Shown one piece after another: positions 50,527 to 59,850 of a stretch of 64,000 nucleotides of DNA (positions within the stretch are counted from its first letter, which is position 1; each line of letters opens with the position of its first letter). A model generated the notes under the pieces. The model saw only the letters and a list, made by a program, of their open reading frames with translations. It did no database searches and had not been told where the DNA came from. The DNA comes from Tritrichomonas foetus (taxonomy: Eukaryota > Parabasalia > Tritrichomonadida > Tritrichomonadidae): positions 61,579-125,578 of the forward strand of contig MLAK01000272.1 in assembly GCA_001839685.1 (NCBI GenBank), given 5' to 3'. Both the position numbers and the translations under genes were made by a program.

Positions 50527-51363
50527 ATGGGCTGTGGTGGATCGAAAGTTGCTGTTGAAAACGCAAATCAACAGAAAAAGAAACGAAACCAAAACGAAAC
50601 CAAAGATATGACAAATCACAATCAAGCCAGACCTAAAAACAACGAAAATAACAATTCAGAAATCAAATCAAACGAAATTCCCCCTGATGTGATGAACCAG
50701 CCCGCTACTGCAGAAGACGGAATCAGAGATAACAACGGCGTTAATCCAGAAACAGGTTTTACTCCAGATGAAGAAGCAAATCAATTCAAGAATAAAATAA
50801 TTATTTTCTTAATCGGCGGCCCAGGAAGCGGAAAAGGAACCCAAAGCGAGAGAATCATTAAAGACTTCGATGCCGGATACATGAGTGCTGGCGACCTTCT
50901 CAGAAAAGAAGCAGATAAGGGATCTGAATTAGGCAACTTTATTCAAGAACAAATGAAGCAAGGCGCAATCGTTCCCCAAGAAATCACTCTCCGTTTACTC
51001 AAAAACGAAATATTATCACAAGATAAGCAGTTATATCTAATTGATGGATTCCCCAGAAAAGTTGACAAAGCAGAAGCTTTTGAAAAGGAAATTATTCCTT
51101 GTAAATGCGCACTTTTCCTTGATGTGCCCGATGATGTGTTGGTTGAAAGGTTACTTGGAAGAGCAGAAACGTCCGGAAGAGCAGATGACAACCCAGATAC
51201 AATAAAGAAAAGGATTATCACTTTCCACGAAGTGAGTGAGGCAGTCTTCAATCATTTCGATAAATTCGGAAAATCAGTGAAGATTGATGGCAACAGAAAC
51301 CCTGATGAGGTGTACGCTGATGTGAAGACATTGATTCAGAAAATTGTGAATGAAAACAAATAA
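50527..51363 (+). CDS. UMP-CMP kinase-like NMP kinase with N-terminal acylation signal
   Basis: 278 residues, ATG start. The kinase core runs from about 90 to 276: P-loop GGPGSGKGTQ, SAGDLLRKE, IVPQEITLRLLKN, YLIDGFPRKVDKAEAFE, and a short LID with GRAETSGRADDNPDTIKKRI. SAGDLLRxE and GFPRKxDxAxxFE are closer to yeast Ura6 (UMP-CMP kinase) than to adenylate kinase. The 85-residue N-terminal extension begins MGCGGSK, a consensus for N-myristoylation at Gly2 and palmitoylation at Cys3, followed by a Lys/Asn-rich disordered linker. The enzyme would phosphorylate UMP/CMP at a membrane. Trichomonads depend on nucleoside salvage, so the role fits. An adenylate kinase activity is not excluded. Confidence 0.88.
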   Translation: MGCGGSKVAVENANQQKKKRNQNETKDMTNHNQARPKNNENNNSEIKSNEIPPDVMNQPATAEDGIRDNNGVNPETGFTPDEEANQFKNKIIIFLIGGPGSGKGTQSERIIKDFDAGYMSAGDLLRKEADKGSELGNFIQEQMKQGAIVPQEITLRLLKNEILSQDKQLYLIDGFPRKVDKAEAFEKEIIPCKCALFLDVPDDVLVERLLGRAETSGRADDNPDTIKKRIITFHEVSEAVFNHFDKFGKSVKIDGNRNPDEVYADVKTLIQKIVNENK

Positions 51364-51370
51364 AAAATAT

Positions 51371-51406
51371 TTGAGTACGACTCGTACAGTACGAGAAATA
51401 TTATTT
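51371..51406 (+). repeat. Overlapping palindromes in the 3' region of the NMP kinase
   Basis: Just after the stop codon, GTACGA-c-TCGTAC and CTCGTAC-a-GTACGAG (51381-51395) overlap, flanked by ATATTT and AAATAT. The transcript could form alternative hairpins. It is GC-rich against an AT background. Confidence 0.6.
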
Positions 51407-51835
51407 TTGTTGTCATCACCGGAATAATCATGTAAATATTATTATTTAAGGGCACATTTCATCATTAAACACATTTTTCACTGCATATATGTAACAGAAA
51501 GAAATGTTCTTTTGGTATTTGAGATTGTTATGTTGTTTGTGATTATTCATTGTTGCCAAGATTATAACTTTAATTCATTGTAGAACATCTGTGATTAACG
51601 AAAAGAACAAAGATTAAATGATTGATCAAAATTAATTCCATTTGGATAATACTTTTATTTTTCGTTTGTCAAAAGTATTTGATGAGATAATAAAAATAGT
51701 TTCAATCTAATTTTTGGCTAGACTTTACAAATAATATCAATGAAAATATATCCTAAAAAAAAAAAAAAAAAATAAAAAGCATTTCTAAAGAAGTATATTT
51801 TACTAACAAATATGATTAATATAATTTATATTTAA
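51407..51835. other. Convergent 3' spacer
   Basis: AT-rich with an A17 run near 51757. Nothing else was recognised. Confidence 0.4.
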
Positions 51836-52834
51836 TTAAGGTTCTGAGTCTGTTTCTGTTTTGGATTTCCAATAATGAATGGTATTTTGAATATTTTTCA
51901 CTTGTTCTTCCAAAGGATAAAAATTCGTAAACAAAGAAATCCAAGGGGCAACGATTTTCGATGCAAATTCATAATGATATTCTGAAATCATTGTGCTTTT
52001 TTTTAATTCTTTTTCATTAAATATATATTCATTCATTCGTTCTAAACAAAAGCACATTAAATATTCATTTTCATAATAACTTGCAAATTCACTAATTTTC
52101 AGTAATCCTGCCATAAAAAGACACCTGTCGTAACAATCATCAATAATCGTGAATTCTGGTGATTGGATTCTTATTCTTAATTCACCAAGAAGATTAAATT
52201 GCCTTTTATTTTGGGTTTTCTTTATTAATTTCTTGACAGTTGTAAAAAATCGGGAACAATGAATGTTTTCTCTCTGTACAGGAAGACACCTTTCAATAAT
52301 CGAAAATAGAATTTCAATATTATGTTCAGTATTCGAGAAATAATCTTTCAGTACCTCCAACTTTCGTCGATAAGAACTGTTCTGCAATTCATCAGTTAAA
52401 TTGCATGGCTTTAAATACAAAAATGACGAATTTAATTCCAATGATTTCTGTGAATCATTTGAATTTTTTGATTGCGAATTATTGGGATATGAATTTAAAT
52501 CATTTGTTGAGAATTTTGATGAAGTTGAGTTGAGAATGATTGATTTAAAGTCAATTGGTGAGACAAACGCCGCAAAAAATAAAGCAAAAATGTCTTCTTT
52601 CGATGTAATCCAATAATTAAATGGCCCTTTTAGGAATTTTCTCAGAGTAAAAAGTGAATGTGCTGTTTGGAAACAATTTTTATTAAATTGTGCTAAATAC
52701 AAGAAAAGAGAAATAAGTGAATTTGGATCAAATGGTGAATAGAATGCATTAAATTCTTCATAAATAGTCATTATCAATCGAACTATTTTTTTTTCAGGAT
52801 CAACCAAGAAATCATTTACTTGGAAATTTGGTAA
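51836..52834 (-). CDS. Phosphodiesterase-like (pseudo-PDE) domain, downstream part of a frameshifted gene
   Basis: About 332 residues continuing the gene at 52812-54518 in the next frame; the frames meet at a run of six A (52833-52838, plus strand). The first internal ATG would be at 52771. The pattern fits a class I cyclic-nucleotide phosphodiesterase. NCFQTAHSLFTL corresponds to HAxDVxQTLY, FALFFAAFVSPIDF to LALLxAALxHDIDH, AGLLKISEFAS to LIKxADISNP, and MISEYHYEFASKIVAPW to the QxxFIxxIVxPL helix. In each metal-binding block the ligand is gone: H to N, HD to SP, H to F and D to E. The fold is therefore predicted, but catalysis is not. Confidence 0.7.
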   Translation of the reverse strand, partial: LPNFQVNDFLVDPEKKIVRLIMTIYEEFNAFYSPFDPNSLISLFLYLAQFNKNCFQTAHSLFTLRKFLKGPFNYWITSKEDIFALFFAAFVSPIDFKSIILNSTSSKFSTNDLNSYPNNSQSKNSNDSQKSLELNSSFLYLKPCNLTDELQNSSYRRKLEVLKDYFSNTEHNIEILFSIIERCLPVQRENIHCSRFFTTVKKLIKKTQNKRQFNLLGELRIRIQSPEFTIIDDCYDRCLFMAGLLKISEFASYYENEYLMCFCLERMNEYIFNEKELKKSTMISEYHYEFASKIVAPWISLFTNFYPLEEQVKNIQNTIHYWKSKTETDSEP

Positions 52835-54518
52835 AAAATTTATATTTTATTTTTGGAAATTCCATCTTCTTCCAAATCAAATAAAAGCTATCTTTTTGCG
52901 CCGTATCAAAATAATCAGAATTCGAATTATGCGTTTTCTTTGGCTTAACTACATGATTACAGAATAAACAATGACTATTTCTCGCTGTTTCGTATGCTTT
53001 CTGTCTCTGTTTACACAAATTTTCTACTGTTTCATCAAGAACATGATTGAAATTGATTTCTTCTGGAAATAAGAGTTGTAATTGCCGAACTTGTTGAATT
53101 GCACGACCAATTATACCTTGATCATCAATATACATCTTGGTATTGTAAGGTGAATTTAAGATTGGTTTTTGTTTCATTAACCGATTGTCCCTTTTAATGT
53201 GATTCTTCTTCATGCACCATAAAATAAAATAAAATATCAAAAATAAGACAGACGTTATAAAAACGACACCTTTTGCAAGTTCGAAATAGGCACTACCAAT
53301 AATATCATTATAAGAAATGGCGACAACGAAAAAATGGGTAATTGTTCGATTTCGAGGATTAACAGATGAAATTGAAACGAGATAATCAACTTTATCTATT
53401 TCAATTTGAAAGGCTTTTTCACCAACAACAATAGGAGAATTTGCATTATATGTAAATCTGGTTTTATCTGCCAGTTTTGCCCAAAACGATGAATTCAAAT
53501 TTTTCATATCTGGATAAATTGGAGAATTACCTTCGTATCTTAAAGGTTTAATCACACCAAGATCACTAGTTATAACTACTGTCATGTCTTTTGTAAGAAG
53601 TGCATATTTACAGTTAATTGATTCTTCAATGTGATTATCTATTAATTTTGATATATCTTCAGTCATTAAAGAGACTGATGCTAGGCCAACTTGATGAGAA
53701 GAGCTGTTGATAATTGGAGTAACAGCAGACATATGCTGCTGTGTATGCTGTGGTGAATCAAAAAAGGATTTATCATACTTCCAATGTGTTATTTTTTGTT
53801 TCATTAAAAAAGTGGATTTATTTACTGAAGTTTTCGGGATGTCAATCAAATGAGTACCATCAGTAAAAGGTTTCCAGATTGTAAAGTCTGTATCTTGATG
53901 AAACTCTCTTATATGAACGTTTGAATCAAGACTGTTATTATCATACAAATAAAATAAATTAAATTTTTCTGTTTGTTGTTCTTGGAAATCAATTTGACAA
54001 AAACGAAGATCACCAATAAGTGTTGTTTCAGAATATTGATGAGGTTTTGGAAGTAACTTCTTTGAAGCTGTTGTTACATATTTTATGAGGTGAACAGTTT
54101 GATCATCAGTGCATCGAATAATATCCGGGTCATTAAATAGACTTGCTAAAAAATTGGAAATCAATTCATATTTGGTCATAACATCTTCGATCGATTTTGT
54201 GACTGTTGAAGAAAAAGCGAGAATTTGTTGATTGCTCAGAAATTGGATCGTCGATTCTGCGATTTTCCTGGAGTGCATCCATGGAATAAAAATAGCAACT
54301 ACAAGCACGACCAAAGAAACAATGAAAATCAAGTTGGTCACTGCTTTGATCTTTTTTTTGTAATGAATAATATTGAATGGGTGATTCTTCATGATATTGA
54401 AAACTGTATCGGAGTGTTGAGTTGTTGACTCCGATCCATAGAGTGGCCTTTCAATGCTATTGATGATCAATGGAAATGTTGTTGGATAAAATTGAGGAAA
54501 TAATTGTATCAATTCCAT
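52812..54518 (-). CDS. Transmembrane sensor with Cache-like ectodomain (upstream part of a frameshifted gene)
   Basis: 568 residues before a TGA, ATG start. Membrane helix 1 is about 60-80 (VTNLIFIVSLVVLVVAIFIPW). A roughly 335-residue extracytoplasmic region follows, with Cache-sensor character: a long first helix after the membrane (TIQFLSNQQILAFSSTVTKSI), YLYDNNSL, and later SVSLMTEDISKLIDNHIE and YALLTKDMTVVITSD. Helix 2 is about 417-436, followed by a basic cytosolic linker with a CxxC (CLFCNHVVKP). The sequence then passes one base out of frame into the phosphodiesterase-like domain. Read together they would make a receptor of about 893 residues. The TGA may be real, a sequencing error in an A6 run, or bypassed by frameshifting. 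Confidence 0.75.
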   Translation of the reverse strand: MELIQLFPQFYPTTFPLIINSIERPLYGSESTTQHSDTVFNIMKNHPFNIIHYKKKIKAVTNLIFIVSLVVLVVAIFIPWMHSRKIAESTIQFLSNQQILAFSSTVTKSIEDVMTKYELISNFLASLFNDPDIIRCTDDQTVHLIKYVTTASKKLLPKPHQYSETTLIGDLRFCQIDFQEQQTEKFNLFYLYDNNSLDSNVHIREFHQDTDFTIWKPFTDGTHLIDIPKTSVNKSTFLMKQKITHWKYDKSFFDSPQHTQQHMSAVTPIINSSSHQVGLASVSLMTEDISKLIDNHIEESINCKYALLTKDMTVVITSDLGVIKPLRYEGNSPIYPDMKNLNSSFWAKLADKTRFTYNANSPIVVGEKAFQIEIDKVDYLVSISSVNPRNRTITHFFVVAISYNDIIGSAYFELAKGVVFITSVLFLIFYFILWCMKKNHIKRDNRLMKQKPILNSPYNTKMYIDDQGIIGRAIQQVRQLQLLFPEEINFNHVLDETVENLCKQRQKAYETARNSHCLFCNHVVKPKKTHNSNSDYFDTAQKDSFYLIWKKMEFPKIKYKFFTKFPSK

Positions 54519-55649
54519 TGAAAAAATTGTTTCAAAATTGAATATCTATTCAAAGAAAATTTATCAATAATTGATTAATAATTGACCATATAAATTATGA
54601 ATATTATGAATATTATCGAATATCGGTCATTGAAGCAACCAATAAGATTGTGAATATACTTTGAAAAAAATTCAATTAATCTGAGTAATTTGAGGTAAAA
54701 TGAATGGAATCATCAAAGAAACATTATGAGATCTATCCTGATTCACTTGAGTATTCTTTTCCTTTAGTCGATCATTTTGAATATTTCACGTTCTGATCGA
54801 GAGGTTCATTAATTTATAGGAACTCATTCATATTTTTTAAATGCAATATTCATCATTTTATCTCATTCACAAATCATTGGCTGTTAATTGAAAATCAGAA
54901 GTATTTACATTTTTATTGTTAAAGATATATTAGCATTGATTATAGCTAAGTAACAATTAAGAGTGGATTAAAATTATATATACTTGAAATGATGAGGAAT
55001 TCATCAAAAATAAGTGATAAAAATCATAAATAAATTATAATTGATTTATGAGACTATTGAATTTTTAATAACTTTATATCATATCCCATTATTTCAAAAT
55101 ATATATGGTCTTATGAAACCAAATGAGGGATAAAATTATTATCTTATTAATACACATTAAACTAAAAGGATGGCAGATAATGAAGAATGAACCAAAATTT
55201 GAAGTGAATGTTTTATTTTCTTTGATGCTAATCACATTTGCAGATTTTAATATCTCTGGGCTCGGAGAATTTTTGAAAGAATAAGGAACAAGGATATGTG
55301 ATATTCATGTTCTTGTCATTGGTGTGAAAGGATGATGTTTTTATGTAAAATATTTTGTTTTTTTTAAATAATATTAATTCTTCTTCTTCTGTATAAAAAG
55401 AATCGAGGAACAAACAATAGGAAGTCTCAAAGAAAAACATTCAATCCAATAATTCTAATATCAAAAGAAATCAGATAAAAAAGAAATCAAATCAAATTAT
55501 AAAAAATAGAATTCCACACACGATAGTTTATGATGCTATAAATCAACATATTTCTAACGTATTTTTCATACAAAAATAAAGAATAAGAAATACTCAAGAT
55601 ATCTTGAATAGAGTCTAATTCAACAAAACATCTTCAAACAGGACTAAAA
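54519..55649. other. Spacer with a possible short relic
   Basis: A plus-strand frame from the ATG at 54704 reads ESSKKHYEIYPDSLEYSF, hits a TGA after 30 codons and stays open for about 45 more. This is weak evidence of a remnant. ATTATGAAT short repeats lie near 54595-54620. A 70-codon ATG frame at 55228-55440 (-) has AT-driven composition and is not called. Confidence 0.35.
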
Positions 55650-56984
55650 TCACTGCTGATCATTATCGCTTATGACATCAGCCCTCCTTCTACTATTAAT
55701 GTTAAAACCAGCTGTACTGTTGTTATCTGGCATAATGTTGCTTGATCTAGATCTTGTTAATGTTCTTCTTAGTTTAGCCTTTTTCCTCTGTTTCGATGGT
55801 AAAAAGTCTTCAACTGAATCGTGATATTTAATTCCAGAGTTCTTGAACTCAAAGCCGTTCAAATCACTTCCACTGATATCCAAATCAGAAATTCTAGAAG
55901 CCATGTCACTCAATTGCCTATCTAGTGCAGAATCACTAATAAAGTCTCTACCAAAACTATCAAATGATGCAGATGATGACATGTCTGATAATGGGAAATC
56001 GTTCATCATGAAATCATTTGGTCTTTTAAGAGGGCGAATATTTTTCAGCTGTTCGAAAAATGGCTTGATAGCATTAGGATTACCTTTTACAGTCTTATTA
56101 GCTGCATGATTAGAATGGTATGAAGCAGAATCGTCAAATTCAACATCAACCAAATTTGATGTGTTTTTGGCCTTTTTTTTTGGAGAACGCATTCGCTTTT
56201 TCTTTCGAGGCGTGTCTGTTTCATTTATATTCGATTTCTTCACTGGTGTTCCAGCCTTTGATGATCTTTCTGATTTTTTATTTGAATAAACAGAAGCATC
56301 ATCATTGGCAATTCTTTTTCCAAGACGTGAGGATTTGACAGACTTGGATTTCGAAAAAATCGAAGAAGACGAGAAATCACTAAAATAATCAGCCGGTGAT
56401 GCAGGAAATCTGAAATTACTACTTTCATAATAAGATGGGCCTTTTTCATGTTTCACGATTGTGATTGGAAGTTGCGTCTTCAATGTCTGCTTTGTGCCTG
56501 TTGGTAGGTGCAAAATTTTCAATGGATATAGTCCAATAATTATCCACCCATCCTTTAAATAAGGGTTCATTTGATTGAAGAGAAATTTCCCGATTTTATT
56601 TTCAAATGTCGTTAAAGGCGAATTATCGACTGCTTGCAAAGTTGGACCGAATGCGATCATGCACATAATTCGAACATTGTGAAGTTGAGAGAGTGGCGTA
56701 TTTTTAATATATATTCGTTCGATATTTGGCTGGACGCAAACACCTTGAAATGATTCTATTTCTGTTCCACTTAAATTTAGCGACTTTAAATTAAATAGAG
56801 ATTCAAGTCCTTCGAGCGAATAAATTGGATTATTTTCGAATGATAATGATGCATAAGAAGATAGGGCATTTGCAGGTGGAAAACTTGTCAAATCTTGTCC
56901 AGCGAACGTATAATGCGGTGTGTACATTGGCATGAGAGTTCTGCTATCAGCAAAACTAACGGCAGAACGACCCAAAGTCGACAT
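55650..56984 (-). CDS. Leucine-rich-repeat protein with disordered basic tail
   Basis: 444 residues, ATG start. Residues about 28-130 contain a few SDS22-like LRRs: LTSFPPANALSSYASLSFENN, SLEGLESLFNLKSLNLSGTEI and NIERIYIKNTPLSQLHNV. A cap-like region follows to about 175 (GWIIIGLYPLKILHLP). The rest is Ser/Lys/Arg-rich and disordered, with several basic clusters (PRKKKRMRSPKKKAK; SKQRKKAKLRRTLTRSRSS) resembling nuclear localisation signals or kinase sites. Short LRR modules of this kind mediate protein binding. A nuclear or cytoskeletal adaptor role is inferred, not shown. Confidence 0.75.
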   Translation of the reverse strand: MSTLGRSAVSFADSRTLMPMYTPHYTFAGQDLTSFPPANALSSYASLSFENNPIYSLEGLESLFNLKSLNLSGTEIESFQGVCVQPNIERIYIKNTPLSQLHNVRIMCMIAFGPTLQAVDNSPLTTFENKIGKFLFNQMNPYLKDGWIIIGLYPLKILHLPTGTKQTLKTQLPITIVKHEKGPSYYESSNFRFPASPADYFSDFSSSSIFSKSKSVKSSRLGKRIANDDASVYSNKKSERSSKAGTPVKKSNINETDTPRKKKRMRSPKKKAKNTSNLVDVEFDDSASYHSNHAANKTVKGNPNAIKPFFEQLKNIRPLKRPNDFMMNDFPLSDMSSSASFDSFGRDFISDSALDRQLSDMASRISDLDISGSDLNGFEFKNSGIKYHDSVEDFLPSKQRKKAKLRRTLTRSRSSNIMPDNNSTAGFNINSRRRADVISDNDQQ

Positions 56985-57496
56985 TTTTGGATTGTTGCTT
57001 ATACGTTTAGCAGTTTTTATTTTTTTGTTTATTTTTTACTTTTGTGTCAACGGCACCTTTTCTAAAATTCTAAAAACTCATAGAAAAAAATGTTTGAGAG
57101 ACTAGCCTTTATAACAGGAAAAAATGACCTTTATTGGTGATCCACTTTTCTTTGATTGTCTTGAGTTCAAAATAAAGTATTGAAATAATGAGCCCTAAAC
57201 ATTATCGAGCGAATAGGCTTATTGAAGATGCCAAAGCGACTGTATTTTATTTGTCAAACTTTAAGTAGAATTCCATCAAACAGAATAATATCAAAAAAAA
57301 AGATGATCCTTCAAAAGATCTAATCAAAATTCGTTTGAGTGAATCTTTTCGAAATGATATTTTATAAACTAACCTAAAAATGTGTTATATTTCATTTAAG
57401 TCTTTATATCACAACAAAGGGGAAAAAAAGCGGAGTTGGTTTGGGAAGATTCGTCTTCAGAAAATTGAATGGAATCTGCAACGATAAAGGAAAATC
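56985..57496. other. Divergent intergenic region
   Basis: About 500 bases between the LRR gene (-) and the small plus-strand gene. Nothing was recognised except the Inr listed next. An in-frame extension upstream of 57513 lacks an ATG. Confidence 0.4.
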
Positions 57497-57503
57497 TCAT
57501 TTT
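57497..57503 (+). promoter_or_regulatory. Near-perfect Inr of the 89-aa gene
   Basis: TCATTTT fits TCA+1-Y-T-W-Y exactly. With the start A at 57499 the 5'UTR is 14 bases and ends at the ATG at 57513. It therefore decides the start of the small gene. Confidence 0.7.
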
Positions 57504-57512
57504 AACATTTGC

Positions 57513-57782
57513 ATGCTTTCAACATACTTCAAAGCCGCTTTCAGTAACCAAAGTGTTATGGCACCACTCCGTGATGCAGCAAAGACCCTTGCCAAGGAAT
57601 TTTTTGATGAAGGAATGAAAGAATATTTCACACGCTGGGGCGATAATGTTTATGACGAAGGATTGACAATCAAAGACGATAAATTGTTCAAAGAATACAC
57701 CCAGCGCATCACAGCAGATTTGGAAGCCATCAAAAGACAGGCAACCATTCAAAAATTATATCATGATGTGAAAATAGACTAA
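57513..57782 (+). CDS. Small protein with hydrogenosome-like N-terminal leader
   Basis: 89 residues from the ATG at 57513, chosen because of the Inr 14 bases upstream. The N-terminus MLSTYFKAAFSNQSVMAPLR starts with ML-S, has a Lys and Ser residues, no acidic residue, and an SN-containing site before the mature part, like short trichomonad hydrogenosomal presequences. The rest (RDAAKTLAKEFFDEGMKEYF ... RQATIQKLYHDVKID) is helical and charged, with no domain I recognise. If the leader is real, this is a small hydrogenosomal matrix or membrane-associated protein. Alternatively translation starts at the inner ATG (MAPLRDAAK), giving a cytosolic protein. Confidence 0.6.
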   Translation: MLSTYFKAAFSNQSVMAPLRDAAKTLAKEFFDEGMKEYFTRWGDNVYDEGLTIKDDKLFKEYTQRITADLEAIKRQATIQKLYHDVKID

Positions 57783-58639
57783 TAAATCTATAAAGCATAT
57801 TTCTATTGACAAGTCTTATAAATACAACTCTCACTTTCTCTCTTTTTTCTTACTTTTTTGTATAAAAACATTTTGTAAAATTAGATTTTGTCAATATCAT
57901 TCTCCAGGTAATTAAAAGTCAAACCAAATGGGTATCATATCATGATTATGGATGTTCATTGATTTATATCGAAAAAAGAATGAAAATACACATGGAAAAC
58001 ATAAAATCCAAATATCAAACTCAATCCCTTTAATATTAAAAATTAAAAATTAAAAAGCATCTTTAATACAACTATTACAATATGATAAATGACATTTGAA
58101 ACTGATTGCTAATCAGCAAAAAAAGTAGACAAAAAACTAATACATGTATATTTTACTATGTATCAACGAAATACCAAAAATCCACAGAATGATGAAATAG
58201 ATAAATGTTATTTTGTTTGAAGAAAATTTCTTGATTTTGGATTCATATTCTCATGTTAATGTCAATGGTATTTCTTTTTTATTTCTCATTTGCTTAATCA
58301 TTTACTTAAATATTTTTATGATCAAAAAAATGCAAAGTTAGGGTTGTTCATACACAAAATTTGTGAATGTGATCAATTGAAATTCATGAAAAGCGGGACT
58401 TTTATATCTTTCATCATTCATTGTCGAGAAGAAAGTATAGAGTAAGATATATCATGCATAATAAATATTATGCCAATATTACAATAAAAATATGGTTTTT
58501 GATGATCGGATATATAAATATTGCTATTAACAATATTGTTGTATTTTGGAGGAACATGAAAATTTTTCGTTCTCTTGGAATTGTCTATTTATGTATTGTT
58601 GTTCTTTTAAAAATCAAATGGTGTGATAATGATAATTTT
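57783..58639. other. Convergent spacer, nothing recognised
   Basis: AT-rich DNA of about 850 bases with AAATTAAAAATTAAAAA repeats near 58035. Open frames here do not start with ATG. Confidence 0.45.
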
Positions 58640-59395
58640 CTAGCATTTTTTCATGATTACTAGACCAGAATTAAGCATAAGCAAACTCACGGAAAATTTG
58701 ACACCATTTTCTAAATCAAAAGCAATTTTTTGGGGATTAATTGAGGCAATTGTTGCATTCATTGATATTAAATCTTGAAGGGTGATGCTGACAGGGCATC
58801 CAACAGGAAAAGTTGTTTTCCCCATTCTTAGCGAGCGCTGTGTAACAGAAAAAATTGGAACTTTTTGGTTTTGAATCAGCTCTAAATCAGAAATTGAATC
58901 ATCACATTTCAAAAGAGGCTCCTGACTCATATAAATCGATACATCAGAAAGGTCATCGTCTGGAAATGATTCAATTTCTGAAAGTGTGGTGAATAATGGG
59001 ATCTGAAATTGATGGAAATATTCGGAAATCTCTGGCATTGTTTTAATAATTTTTTCATATTTATATTTAATTAGCATTTTGGCTCGGGTTTTCAGTTTTT
59101 CCAGCTTTAATTGATAATCATTTTCATTGGTCTCAGATTCGAATTCGTATTGATTCTTTGCTGCTTTTTCTTCGTTCTCTGCCCATTTTTTGAGTTCTTC
59201 TAAGTCTTTAACTTTGAGCTGGTCCATACTCTGTGCCATTTCTGAATATATATGATTTTGTTTGACAATTAACTCCTGAACATTGGCTCCTAAAGTACTG
59301 AGCTGTTGTTTAAGTTCGTCGATACGAGTAGCGATGTTTTCAGGTTTTACAGACGTTGTTAAAACAATTTTTGTTGATTCATTATCATCAATCAT
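58640..59395 (-). CDS. Sds3/BRMS1-like protein (putative Sin3-HDAC subunit)
   Basis: 251 residues, ATG start. Residues about 15-120 are a coiled coil with E/K/Q-rich heptads. The C-terminal 70 residues (VTQRSLRMGKTTFPVGCPVSITLQDLISM..., ending MLNSGLVIMKKC) show the small beta-barrel pattern and the L-x-x-G-L-x-x-I-(K/R) ending of the capped Tudor-like domain of Sds3/SUDS3. Sds3 proteins join the Sin3 histone deacetylase complex through the coiled coil. The similarity was judged by eye and is modest. TCACTC directly precedes the ATG, giving a possible four-base leader. An unrelated coiled-coil protein with a beta-barrel tail remains possible. Confidence 0.5.
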   Translation of the reverse strand: MIDDNESTKIVLTTSVKPENIATRIDELKQQLSTLGANVQELIVKQNHIYSEMAQSMDQLKVKDLEELKKWAENEEKAAKNQYEFESETNENDYQLKLEKLKTRAKMLIKYKYEKIIKTMPEISEYFHQFQIPLFTTLSEIESFPDDDLSDVSIYMSQEPLLKCDDSISDLELIQNQKVPIFSVTQRSLRMGKTTFPVGCPVSITLQDLISMNATIASINPQKIAFDLENGVKFSVSLLMLNSGLVIMKKC

Positions 59396-59850
59396 GAGTG
59401 ACCGTTTATTAGGTCAAATTTTTGGTGACTTTTTGATTAAAATTGAAAAAGTTACCATATTTCCACATGTGAAGTTAAGCTTCATTCTTTTCATTGTATG
59501 AATATTCATCTGAAGAAAAAATACTCCAAAAAGTCATCACACTGATGGCAAAGCTTTTTATCTTATGGCGTTTCATCATAAATCGGGTGTGATGATCATT
59601 AGTAAAATCCAACAACAGGACTTCTCAAAAATTGGATAACAATGATTAAATAAAGAATTTAATAATATTCTAGTTGAATGTTATTCTGAATGCCTAGAAA
59701 TTTTCTAGGAGAAAACTCACTCCAGATATATTTTCTTTTCTTTATAATTATCATGCAATTTCCATTTTGTGATATCACGTTTATTCACAGTTACAAAAAA
59801 AGAAATTTATATATTAAAATACATAATTACAATATATAAATAAACGCGCT
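59396..59850. other. Spacer with a 17-bp palindrome
   Basis: CCTAGAAA-t-TTTCTAGG (59693-59709) is perfect. Otherwise AT-rich DNA between the formin 3' end and the Sds3-like promoter. Confidence 0.5.

Noticed and set aside
55228..55440. 70-codon minus-strand frame with an ATG
   Set aside because: Composition is that of random AT-rich DNA (many F, I, K, N, L), with no Inr and no domain.
58421..58663. 80-codon plus-strand frame overlapping the end of the Sds3-like gene
   Set aside because: Starts at TTG, is hydrophobic by AT composition, and overlaps a better gene.
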